A DNA stretch of 64,000 nt, taken from contig OZ020267.1 in NCBI GenBank assembly GCA_963971225.1, forward strand, positions 84,557,648-84,621,647, in the 5' to 3' direction. The notes under the pieces were generated by a model. That model had not been told where the DNA came from. It did not search any database and worked only from the letters and a program-made list of their open reading frames with translations. Below are positions 30,308 through 40,494 of this stretch, one piece after another. Each line of letters begins with the position of its first letter. Position 1 is the first letter of the stretch. The DNA is from Melieria omissa (taxonomy: Eukaryota > Arthropoda > Insecta > Diptera > Ulidiidae). The position numbers and the translations under genes were made by a program.

Positions 30308-33300
30308 TGCACAATGTGCTTTCAACTAATTCAATTAATTAAATAATTTGTTTGCATTTTTTTGGGCAACTTTACATGTATTGGTTTTTGCTTTTCCATA
30401 TGAAGATTTTGGGCACCCCTGATATAGATGTATCATGTGGTCGATATCACTTTTCCACAACGAAATTCTCCTGCATTATCTGAGATAGCGAGAAGATTGA
30501 CCCCATTTATGAAAGCTCAAAACTCCAGCTAGGTTTTAAGGTTATTATTTTTTCTATAAACCTAGAATCATCATATTTTACAAGCATTTTATCGATTTTG
30601 CAGTAGGCAGCCATTTAATGTCACTTTTGCGCATCGATCTGTTCATGATTGCGGAATAGTAATCAAATTATTGATTTAATTTGATAAAGCTGCAATCTCT
30701 AGCTACATTTTAAGGGGTTTTTATTAACGTAACCCATACCGTTTGGAATCTATAAGCACTTTAGTGGTGAGTGTGTATTTTGTAATAGGCAGTTTTTCAA
30801 TGTTATCCTTGCGCATCGATATGCTCATTATTCCTGACGGATAATGAAAAGGTAGGGACCAATATAGAAAGCATAAGACTCTGGCTAAATTTTAAGGGGT
30901 CAATTATTAATATGCACTTATGCATTTGGTGTTGACAAGCATTTTAGTGGTTGCACCCAAGTAGCAATTTTTTCAAAGTCACCGTTCCAAATCGATTTGC
31001 TTTCGAACCTTGGGGTATAGAAGGATGATTGATACCATTATAGAGAGCATACGAGTCTAGCTAAATAATAAGGCATAATATTATTAAAATCCGTTAACGG
31101 GTCGAGATTGAACAGCCATAATTTCGATCATGCTGGCGGTGGGATATTTTTTTTATTTACCAAATTGGTGAAAGGTGGTCACTCTGGCTTAATTTTGACG
31201 CCATGTTGATTAAAGTGATTGTGCGTACTTAGGTTCCACAAGCATTTGATTGGTTATATAGATCAGAGGTGCATTCTTTCAATCAGTCGTTGTTGTGACA
31301 GCAACGAAGCAACACGTGTGGGGGCTGCGCGGATTTTTGTTTTGTTGCCTCAAGAAATTGTATGTATGAAAAAAAATTAGATGCTTTTGTTGTTGTAGTT
31401 TTTGTGTGTATGCTTTTTTGTGTTGGCGATTGGTTGGCCTTTCGGCAATGACAAATGGGAACATTATATTTTTTTCACTTATAATTTTAAGGGTCAAGCG
31501 AAATGCACAATGTGCTTTCAACTAATTCAATTAATTAAATAATTTGTTTGCATTTTTTTGGGCAACTTTACATGTATTGGTTTTTGGTTTTCCATAAGAA
31601 GATTTTGGGCACCCCTGATATAGATGTATCATGTGGTCGATATCACTTTTCCACAACGAAATTCTCCTGCATTATCTGAGATAGCGAGAAGATTGACCCC
31701 ATTTATGAAAACTCAAAACTCCAGCTAGGTTTTAAGGTTATTATTTTTTCTATAAACCTAGAATCATCATATTTTACAAGCATTTTATCGATTTTGCAGT
31801 AGGCAGCCATTTAATGTCACTCTTGCGCACCGATCTGTTCATGATTGCCTAATAGTAATCAAATTATTGATTTAATTTGATAAAGCTGCAATCTCTAGCT
31901 ACATTTTAAGGGGTTTTTTATTAACGTAACCCATACCGTTTGGAATCTATAAGCACTTTAGTGGTGAGTGTGTATTTTGTAATAGGCAGTTTTTCAATGT
32001 TATCCTTGCGCATCGATATGCTCATTATTCCTGAAGGATAATGAAAAGTTAGGGACCAATATAGAAAGCATAAGACTCTGGCTAAATTTTAAGGGGTCAA
32101 TTATTCATATGCACTTATGCATTTGGTGTTGACAAGCATTTTAGTGGTTGCACCCAAGTAGCAATTTTTTCAAAGTCACCGTTCCAAATCGATTTGCTTT
32201 CGAACCTTGGGGTATAGAAGGATGATTGATACCATTATAGAAAGCATACGAGTCTAGCTAAATAATAAGACATAATATTATTAAAATCCGTTAACGGGTC
32301 GAGATTTAACAACCATAATTTCGATCATGCTGCCGGGGGGATATGTTTTTTATTTACCAAATTGGTGAAAGGTGGTCACTCTGGCTTAATTTGACGCCAG
32401 TTTGATTAAAGTGATTGTGCGTGCTTAGGTTCCACAAGCATTTGATTGATTATATAGATCAGAGGAGCATTCTTTCAATCAGTCGTTGTTGTGACAGCAA
32501 CGAAGCAACACGTGTGGGGGCTGCGCGGATTTTTGTTTTGTTGCCTCAAGAAATTGTATGTATGAAAAAAAATTAGATGCTTTTGTTGTTGTAGTTTTTG
32601 TGTGTATGCTTTTTTGTGTTGGCGATTGGTTGGCCTTTCGGCAATGACAAATGGGAACATAATATGTTTTTCACTTATAATTTTAAGGGTCAAGCGAAAT
32701 GCACAATGTGCTTTCAACTAATTCAATTAATTAAATAATTTGTTTGCATTTTTTGGGCAACTTTACATGTATTGGTTTTTGCTTTTCCATAAGAATATTT
32801 TGGGCACCCCTGATATAGATGTATCACGTGTTCGATATCACTTTGCCACAACGAAATTCTCCTTCATTATTTGAGATAGCGAGAAGATTGACCCCATTTA
32901 TGAAAGCTCAAAACTCCAGCTAGGTTTTAAGGTTATTATTTTTTCTATAAACCTAGAATCATCATATTTTACAAGCATTTTATCGATTTTGCAGTAGGCA
33001 GCCATTTAATGTCACTCTTGCGCATCGATCTGTTCATGATTGCGGAATAGTAATCAAACTATTGATTTAATTTGATAAAGCTGCAATCTCTAGCTACATT
33101 TTAAGGGGTTTTTTATTAACGTAACCCATACCGTTTGGAATCTATAAGCACTTTAGTGGTGAGTGTGTATTTTGTAATAGGCAGTTTTTCAATGTTATCC
33201 TTGCGCATCGATATGCTCATTATTCCTGACGGATAATGAAAAGTTAGGGACCAATATAGAAAGCATAAGACTCTGGCTAAATTTTAAGAGGTCAATTGTT

Positions 33301-35115
33301 AATATGCACTTATGCATTTGGTGTTGACAAGCATTTTAGTGGTTGCACCCAAGTAGCAATTTTTTCAAAGTCACCGTTCCAAATCGATTTGCTTTCGAAC
33401 CTTGGGGTATAGAAGGATGATTGATACCATTATAGAAAGCATACGAGTCTAGCTAAATAATAAGGCATAATATTATTAAAATCCGTTAACGGGTCGAGAT
33501 TTAACAGCCACAATTTCGATCATGCTGCCGGTGGGATATTTTTTTTATTTACCAAATTGGTGAAAGGTGGTCACTCTGGCTTAATTTTGACGCCATTTTG
33601 ATTAAAGTGATTGTGCGTACTTAGGTTCCACAAGCATTTGATTGGTTATATAGATCAGAGGTGCATTCTTTCAATCAGTCGTTGTTGTGACAGCAACGAA
33701 GCAACACGTGTGGGGGCTGCGCGGATTTTTGTTTTGTTGCCTCAAGAAATTGTATGTATGAAAAAAAATTAGATGCTTTTGTTGTTGTAGTTTTTGTTTT
33801 GGCGATTGGTTGGCCTTTCGGCAATGACAAATGGGAACATTATATTTTTTTCACTTATAATTTTAAGGGTCAAGCGAAATGCACAATGTGCTTTCAACTA
33901 ATTCAATTAATTAAATAATTTGTTTGCATTTTTTTTGGGCAACTTTACATGTATTGGTTTTTGCTTTTCCATAAGAAGATTTTGGGCACCCCTGATATAG
34001 ATGTATCATGTGGTCGATATCACTTTTCCACAACGAAATTCTCCTGCATTATTTGAGATAGCGAGAAGATTGACCCCATTTATGAAAGCTCAAAACTCCA
34101 GCTAGGTTTTAAGGTTATTATTTTTTCTATAAACCTAGAATCATCATATTTTACAAGCATTTTATCGATTTTGCAGTAGGCAGCCATTTAATGTCACCTT
34201 TGCGCATCGATCTGTTCATGATTGCGGAATAGTAATCAAACTATTGATTTAATTTGATAAAGCTGCAATCTCTAGCTACATTTTAAGGGGTTTTTTATTA
34301 ACGTAACCCATACCGTTTGGAATCTATAAGCACTTTAGTGGTGAGTGTGTATTTTGTAATAGGCAGTTTCTCAATGTTATCCTTGCGGATCGATATGCTC
34401 ATTATTCCTGAAGGATAATGAAAAGTTAGGGACCAATATAGAAAGCATAAGACTCTGGCTAAATTTTAAGGGGTCAATTATTAATATGCACTTATGCATT
34501 TGGTGTTGACAAGCATTTTAGTGGTTGCACCCAAGTAGCAATTTTTTCAAAGTCACCGTTCCAAATCGATTTGCTTTCGAACCTTGGGGTATAGAAGGAT
34601 GGTTGATATCATTATAGAAAGCATACGAGTCTAGCTAAATAATAAGGCATAATATTATTAAAATCCGTTAACGGGTCGAGATTTAACAGCCATAATTTCG
34701 ATCATGCTGGCGGTGGGATATTTTTTTTATTTACCAAATTGGTGAAAGGTGGTCACTCTGGCTTAATTTTGACGCCATTTTGATTAAAGTGATTGTGCAT
34801 ACTTAGGTTGCACTAGCATTTGATTGGTTATATAGATCAGAGGTGCATTCTTTCAATCAGTCGTTGTTGTGACAGCAACGAAGCAACACGTGTGGGGGCT
34901 GCGCGGATTTTTGTTTTGTTGCCTCAAGAAATTGTATGTATGAAAAAAAATTAGATGCTTTTGTTGTTGTAGTTTTTGTGTGTATGCTTTTTTGTGTTGG
35001 CGATTGGTTGGCCTTTCGGCAATGACAAATGGGAACATTATATTATTTTCACTTATAATTTTAAGGGTCAAGCGAAATGCACAATGTGCTTTCAACTAAT
35101 TCAATTAATTAAATA
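30308..35115. repeat. Satellite array, second block
   Basis: Resumes mid-monomer exactly where 21664 left off. Monomer anchors (the TCAATCAGTCG box) lie at 31279, 32475, 33671 and 34853, giving intervals of 1196, 1196 and 1182 bp. The first monomer is B-like (CATATGAAG) and the third has the B-type deletion. These monomers carry more private differences than the left block. The block is broken at 35116 by a LINE. Confidence 0.95.
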
Positions 35116-35352
35116 TTTATTTATTTATTTATTTATTTAATACAATTACAATATTAACTTAATTATACTGTAATTGGAATTGTAAGCTTTGGCATCTAAG
35201 GCCTTATGCTTAGTTATTCTAAAAGTATTGGTTATATGTTGATTATTTGTGTTTTGATTTTAGTTTTTAATTAACTCATAAACTGTATGTACTTGTGTGG
35301 AATATCTTATATATCTAGGTGTTGAAATTTACATAGTTTTATATTTGATCCG
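35116..35352 (-). other. LINE 3' UTR and TAAA tail
   Basis: About 237 bp after the ORF2 stop, AT-rich, ending in some six TAAA repeats typical of tails made during target-primed reverse transcription. Confidence 0.8.
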
Positions 35353-38300
35353 TTAAATTACAGGCTTTAAAATAATTTGGATATTGTCCTTGCTAATGTT
35401 TTTTAGAAGGTCAACTGGGTGATTGTTTGAAAAAAAGCATTGTCTTTGTGGGTGGAATGTTGGGCAGGAGTTTAGGATATGGTCGATGTCTATGGGGTGT
35501 GAGTTGCAGAATTTACATATTCTGCTTTTGTTTTTGTTTAATATGTGTTCGTGGGTGATTCTGCTGTGGCCTAGTCGGATTCTAGTTATTATAATTTGGT
35601 CTTTTCTGGGAATTTCAGTATTTTGTATGTGTTTGAGTACGTCCGATATATTTGATGTATTTGAACATATTTTTTTCCTCCAGGTTGACATATTATCTGT
35701 TAGATTGTTATGTTTGGCCCATTGAATTTTTTTGAAATATTTTTTTATGTCATCTGGGTTAAAGTTAGGTACAGTGAGCAAAGGTCTCGTCAGTGCGTTT
35801 TTTGCGGTTTGGTCGGCAAATTCATTGCCTGGTATTTGAGCGTGACCAGGTACCCAAATTAATTTTATTCTTGGATAAGTTCGTATTAACAGGTTTCGTA
35901 TGTTATTTGAATAATGTTCATTATTGTTTAGGTTTTTAATTTTTTTAATTGATGCTAATGAGTCGGAACATATTGCATATTTCCCGTTCAGTTTGGATGT
36001 GTATGTGGTTGCTTCAAATATTGCTATGAGTTCAGCACTATAGGTGGAACTGTAATGGGGTAATAGTGCAGATTTGATAATTGTTTTGTCTTTTGTTATG
36101 CTAAAGCTGGTATGTTCGTTATTTTTAGAGCCGTCGGTGTATATGAAAGTGTAATTTTTTAATTGTTCTTTTAGTTCGTAGAATTTTTGTATGTACATTG
36201 AGTTTGGAGTAGAGGATTTTTTGAAGCGCTCTAGTGATAAGTTAATTGAATCAGGGTTGAATAGCCATATTGGTAGTTTGTCGTTTTGGGTATTCGTGTG
36301 TCCTATTGGTATATTTGAAAGGGAGGAGATTGATATCAATTTGTCTATTATTGAAGGTACTGTCTTTTTAGATTTTCTGTATTTAGTTATAGTTTTACCT
36401 AGGGGTGAGGTGTTTCTAAAAGTAATGGTTGTGGCTAATTTTGCTGTTGCGAATTCTGTGCTGTTAGGTAGTGACATCATTTTTGCTTCTACAAGCAATG
36501 AGTTTATTGGTGTTGTTTTGAGAGCGCCGAGGGATATTCGTATGGCTGCATTGTAAGTTGTGTGAATTTTGTTCATTACTGTCTTTGGAGCGTTGCCGTA
36601 CAAATAAATACCGTAATCTATCTTGGCTTTGATTAAGGCATGAACTATTGAAGTAAGGGTGTGAGTGTTGCAGTTAAATTTTCGTGATGCTAAGCATTTT
36701 ATAATGTTTAAGCGTTTTGATATTGCTTTGGTTATGTACTCGATGTGTGAGTTCCATCGGTATCGTTTATTAAATGTAATTCCCAGAATTTTAAGGTTGT
36801 CTACTTGGTTAATGGAGAGATTATTGCATTGGAGTTTTGGGTTGCATGAGTGTTTTCTGCATATATGGAGATGGTTAGACTTAGGGACTGAGAGTACGGC
36901 GCCTGAATATTCGCACCACTTTAGTATGTTATTGATTAAGGTAGAGATGTCTATGTTTGGGTTTTTATATTTATTTAGTTTCTTTATAATTAAAAAATCG
37001 TCTGCGTAGGCAATGAAGTCGATTTCTTTGCAAAGTGAGATGGTTTCAGCCAATTTATTGTATGCTATTAGGAAAAGTATGACGGAGATTGGTGAACCTT
37101 GTGGTATGCCGTTCGTTAGTGGGTACATGTTGGAGTAGGTGTTGTCAACTTTTACAATGATCTTCCTGTTCGACATATAGTTTTTAATATAGTTGTACAT
37201 CTTTGGTCCGGTATTCCATTTTTGCAATTGGTTAAGGATTAGGTGAATTCCTATTTTATCGTAGGCTTTACAGAAGTCTAAAGATATAATAGAAATATGT
37301 TTCCTGGTGGAGAGGGATTGTATGATTTGGTGATCTAGGTAAAGTAGCGAATCAGATATAGGTTTTCCTTTTTGAAAACCTATTTGATTAGCATGTACAA
37401 ATTTATTCGTTTTGACCCACCACCATAAACGGTTAGCCATAATCTTGTCTAAAAGCTTAGACAAGCATGGATTTAGTGAGATTGGTCTATATGAGTTTGG
37501 GGATGTTTTGTTTTGGTTTGGTTTCAAAATTGGGATAACGAGACTGGTTTTGTACATCTGTGGGATGTAGCTATTGAATATTTTGTTATAGAAAGAAGTG
37601 ATTCGGTTTTTTGTCGCGGTGGGAAGATTTTTGATCATCGGATATGATATTCTGTCGATGCCTGGTGTTTTTCCTTTTAGGGTGTTAATGGCTATTGTAA
37701 TTTCGAGGGGGGATATATCTTGTTCGATTACGAGTGCTGACCGGCTAGGTATAAGGTTTGGTGATGTCGTCAAAGCTATATTTTTATGGTGATTAAATTG
37801 TTTGGGGAACGCACTGTTGTCTGATTGTTCGGACCATTCTTTGGCTAATCTGTTAGCAATCTCGGTTTTGTTTATTAGTGTGCTTTGTTGGTTTGCAACA
37901 TTTAAACAGTGGATGGGTAATTTTGGTTTTATTCCACACAGTTTCCTTATATTTGCCCAGATTTTTTCCTGTGAGGACGAAGGGTTGATCTCGGTTGTTA
38001 GGGCAGTAAGGGCTTTTCGTTTTGCTATTTTTATTTCTCTTCTATATATTGCGTTAGCTCGTTTGAATTTTAGAATGTTTTCTGTTGTAATGTCTCTGTT
38101 TAATTTGTTAAAGAGTCGTTGTTTTTCTTTCTTAAGGTTTTCCAGTGTTTTGTTCCACCAAGGAGTAATGTTTTTATTTTTTTGGAGGTTGTATTGGGGG
38201 ATAGTTTCGTTGGCACTATGTAGTATGATTTTTTTTATGTTTGCGGCTTCTTTATTTATGTTGTTGCTTTCAGGATATTGGGAATTTATTTTATTTGCCA

Positions 38301-39027
38301 TATCGTGGAATTTCTCCCATTTGGCTCTGTGTATGTTAAATTTTGGGCGCGTTATTTGGTGAATAATATTGTTGGTGGGGAATAGTTGTATAATAATTGG
38401 GTAGTGGTCACTTCCTGATAGGTTTGAGTCGGTTTTCCAGGATGTGTATAGAGCTAGGTTAGGGGATGCTAGAGTTAGGTCAATGTGAGTTAGGGTATGT
38501 CGTGTTGAGTAGTGAGTAGGTGAGCCATCGTTTAGTACGATGATATTAGAATTAGATATGAAATTTGATATTATTTTTCCTCTTGAGTTGTCTGTTTTAG
38601 ATCCCCAGCTGGAGTGCCAGCTGTTGAAGTCTCCTGTTATTAATCTGTGAGGTTCGGTGGGGCTGTAAAGGTTGTTTAGGTCCGTTAAGGACAATTTTTT
38701 GCTAGGTGGGATGTAAGTCGAGTAGATAGTAAATTTTAGTTTTGAATGTATTTTAATCGCTAAACTATCAAAGTTGTTATTTAAGGTTAGTAGTTCATGT
38801 TGAATCGATTGGTGGATTAGTAATGCCGATCCTCCAAATGAGTTGGTTTTGGCTGTTGATGTGTATAGATTAAAGTTAATAGGTATAGGTAGGTTTGTTA
38901 GTGACTGAATATGAGTTTCTTGTAGTGAGATTATTTTACAGTTGTGTTTTTTAATTAGTAATTGCAAGTCTATATAATTGTTTACGTATCCTTTAATGTT
39001 CCATTGTAGGATGTTTAGGTGGTGCAT
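35353..39027 (-). CDS. LINE ORF2: endonuclease, RT, RNase H
   Basis: The product is 1224 residues. The APE-type endonuclease occupies residues 1-215 (QWN at 8-10, QETH with E37, TGDFN with D133, SDHYP at 206-210). RT lies at about 490-760, with the YADD site at 674-677 and the GIPQGSP motif at 640-646. RNase H lies at about 935-1065 (YTDGS, SAELIAI, SDSLAS, VPGHAQIPGNEFAD). A CX2CX8HX4C finger follows near the C-terminus (CKFC..HILNSC). These parts nick target DNA, copy the RNA at the nick and remove RNA. The ATG at 39027 lies 8 nt past the ORF1 stop, which suits termination-reinitiation. No stop or frameshift interrupts the frame. Confidence 0.95.
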   Translation of the reverse strand: MHHLNILQWNIKGYVNNYIDLQLLIKKHNCKIISLQETHIQSLTNLPIPINFNLYTSTAKTNSFGGSALLIHQSIQHELLTLNNNFDSLAIKIHSKLKFTIYSTYIPPSKKLSLTDLNNLYSPTEPHRLITGDFNSWHSSWGSKTDNSRGKIISNFISNSNIIVLNDGSPTHYSTRHTLTHIDLTLASPNLALYTSWKTDSNLSGSDHYPIIIQLFPTNNIIHQITRPKFNIHRAKWEKFHDMANKINSQYPESNNINKEAANIKKIILHSANETIPQYNLQKNKNITPWWNKTLENLKKEKQRLFNKLNRDITTENILKFKRANAIYRREIKIAKRKALTALTTEINPSSSQEKIWANIRKLCGIKPKLPIHCLNVANQQSTLINKTEIANRLAKEWSEQSDNSAFPKQFNHHKNIALTTSPNLIPSRSALVIEQDISPLEITIAINTLKGKTPGIDRISYPMIKNLPTATKNRITSFYNKIFNSYIPQMYKTSLVIPILKPNQNKTSPNSYRPISLNPCLSKLLDKIMANRLWWWVKTNKFVHANQIGFQKGKPISDSLLYLDHQIIQSLSTRKHISIISLDFCKAYDKIGIHLILNQLQKWNTGPKMYNYIKNYMSNRKIIVKVDNTYSNMYPLTNGIPQGSPISVILFLIAYNKLAETISLCKEIDFIAYADDFLIIKKLNKYKNPNIDISTLINNILKWCEYSGAVLSVPKSNHLHICRKHSCNPKLQCNNLSINQVDNLKILGITFNKRYRWNSHIEYITKAISKRLNIIKCLASRKFNCNTHTLTSIVHALIKAKIDYGIYLYGNAPKTVMNKIHTTYNAAIRISLGALKTTPINSLLVEAKMMSLPNSTEFATAKLATTITFRNTSPLGKTITKYRKSKKTVPSIIDKLISISSLSNIPIGHTNTQNDKLPIWLFNPDSINLSLERFKKSSTPNSMYIQKFYELKEQLKNYTFIYTDGSKNNEHTSFSITKDKTIIKSALLPHYSSTYSAELIAIFEATTYTSKLNGKYAICSDSLASIKKIKNLNNNEHYSNNIRNLLIRTYPRIKLIWVPGHAQIPGNEFADQTAKNALTRPLLTVPNFNPDDIKKYFKKIQWAKHNNLTDNMSTWRKKICSNTSNISDVLKHIQNTEIPRKDQIIITRIRLGHSRITHEHILNKNKSRICKFCNSHPIDIDHILNSCPTFHPQRQCFFSNNHPVDLLKNISKDNIQIILKPVI

Positions 39028-39035
39028 GTTCCTAT

Positions 39036-40292
39036 TTATGGTTCCATGAGAAAGTCGACTTCACTATCGGAGTCGAAATTTGGTGTGTTGGGTATTGTTG
39101 ATTTTGCTGTGTTCCTTTTGGTCGTTTTCGCTTTAAGTTGAGTGCGTAACCGTTTCGGTGTATTGCGTGGGAGAATCTGTATTTTACTCTGTTTGTTATT
39201 GGTGTAGTTGCTTGTTGTTGGCTCTTCGGTATGTTGGATGAAGTTGTTACTTTTTGTTATGTTATTTTCTGATCTTTCGTTGTCCTTTGTGTTATGGTTT
39301 GTGCTAATCGATGTTTCTTTATTAGATGTATTTGTTGTTGTATAACCTTCTTTATTTAAATTTTGTTGGTGGAGCAGTTGAGTGTCTTCTGTTGTTTTGT
39401 ATGTTATTTGCGTTCGGACAGCTTTATTATATGTGTGGTTGTTTCTTTGTTTGTACATTTCTGTAGCTTTTTTATAGTCGACTTTATGTATAGTTTTAAT
39501 CGCTTGAATTTCTTTTTGCATTATGAATACTGGGCAGGTTTTGTTGTAGGTGGAGTGTGTGGTTTCGTTATTGTTGTTTGTTACACAGTTGTTACATGTT
39601 GGGTTTTTGTCGCATTTTTCTTCATTTTCGTCGTTTGTGTGATATGTTTCACCACAGTTGGGGCAGAGTTTTGCACTTTTACAGTATTTGGTTGGGTGAC
39701 CGAAGCGGTGACAATTTTTACATCGCAGCGGGAGGGGGATGTATGGACGTATGTATGTTTTTTGGTAGCCAATAAATATGTGTTCAGGCAAATCCAGTGC
39801 TGAGAATGTGAGAATTATCAATCCTGTCTCAGTTAAAGTGTTGTTGTGTTTTTTTAATATTTTGTTGACGCTGGTTATGTTTTGTGCTCTCAATTCTTCT
39901 AATATTTCTTCCTCGCTTACTCCTCTTAAATCGTTGTTGTATATAACCCCTTTTGTGTAGTTGAGTGTTGTGTTTTCTGAAACTTCTACTTCAATTGTTG
40001 GGGAGAGTGAGGTGAGTTTGTATAGTTTCTTTGCTTGTGCTGCTGTTTTTGTTTTAACGTGTAGGATGCCGTTGTTTGTTTTAGTGCATGAGCTTACTTC
40101 GCCGCATACAGCGTCGATCACCTTTTTGATTAGGAATGGAGAGGTTTTTGCGAGTGACTCCTCACTGTTGTTTCTTTTTATGATCAGGTGTTTTGGTCCG
40201 TTCGTTTTATTCGGAAATTCTTTACTGTTGTCCATTTCAAAGGAGAGGTGTGGTGAGACATTTCTGTGTTGAACGTCAGGTGGTTCATTCAT
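39036..40292 (-). CDS. LINE ORF1: Gag-like RNA-binding protein
   Basis: The 418-residue protein has three zinc-knuckle-type motifs in its middle part (CKNCHRFGHPTKYC, CPNCGETYHTN..C, and CNNC with a following His and Cys). This is the pattern of ORF1 in I-type and Jockey-type insect LINEs. The C-terminal 130 residues are rich in Asn, Thr and Lys and look disordered. It would coat the LINE RNA. Its ATG at 40292 is the first good start after a 5' UTR of about 200 bp. Confidence 0.92.
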   Translation of the reverse strand: MNEPPDVQHRNVSPHLSFEMDNSKEFPNKTNGPKHLIIKRNNSEESLAKTSPFLIKKVIDAVCGEVSSCTKTNNGILHVKTKTAAQAKKLYKLTSLSPTIEVEVSENTTLNYTKGVIYNNDLRGVSEEEILEELRAQNITSVNKILKKHNNTLTETGLIILTFSALDLPEHIFIGYQKTYIRPYIPLPLRCKNCHRFGHPTKYCKSAKLCPNCGETYHTNDENEEKCDKNPTCNNCVTNNNNETTHSTYNKTCPVFIMQKEIQAIKTIHKVDYKKATEMYKQRNNHTYNKAVRTQITYKTTEDTQLLHQQNLNKEGYTTTNTSNKETSISTNHNTKDNERSENNITKSNNFIQHTEEPTTSNYTNNKQSKIQILPRNTPKRLRTQLKAKTTKRNTAKSTIPNTPNFDSDSEVDFLMEP

Positions 40293-40494
40293 GTTGATTG
40301 TTTTTGGTTAAAGTTTTGTTGCATTTTATTTTTTCTTTTTACTTTTGTATCACTGCAAGGTTTGATCTTTCACTGATTTGTTATTGTGTTCAATGGCACT
40401 CTTAGAAATTCTTTCTTTTTTTCTTTCGGTTGATTTCTCCAAGGTTTAAGTTATTTACGTCTTATCACTGTGACCGGTAATCGCAGACTGAATT
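40293..40494 (-). promoter_or_regulatory. LINE 5' UTR, presumed internal promoter
   Basis: About 200 bp between the 5' end of the element and ORF1. Elements of this kind carry a downstream internal promoter in this region; no specific box was identified here. Confidence 0.45.

Larger units (their letters stand above)
35116..40494 (-). mobile_element. Full-length LINE, I/LOA type with RNase H
   Basis: The 5.4-kb element has ORF1 and ORF2 intact on the minus strand and ends in a (TAAA)n tail at about 35116-35140. The 13-bp sequence AATTAATTAAATA occurs on both sides (35103-35115 and 40495-40507) and once in the uninterrupted satellite. A four-base AATT next to the 5' end (40491-40494) may be extra target or untemplated sequence. 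An APE endonuclease plus RNase H and a CCHC ORF1 place it in the I/LOA assemblage rather than Jockey. Confidence 0.92.
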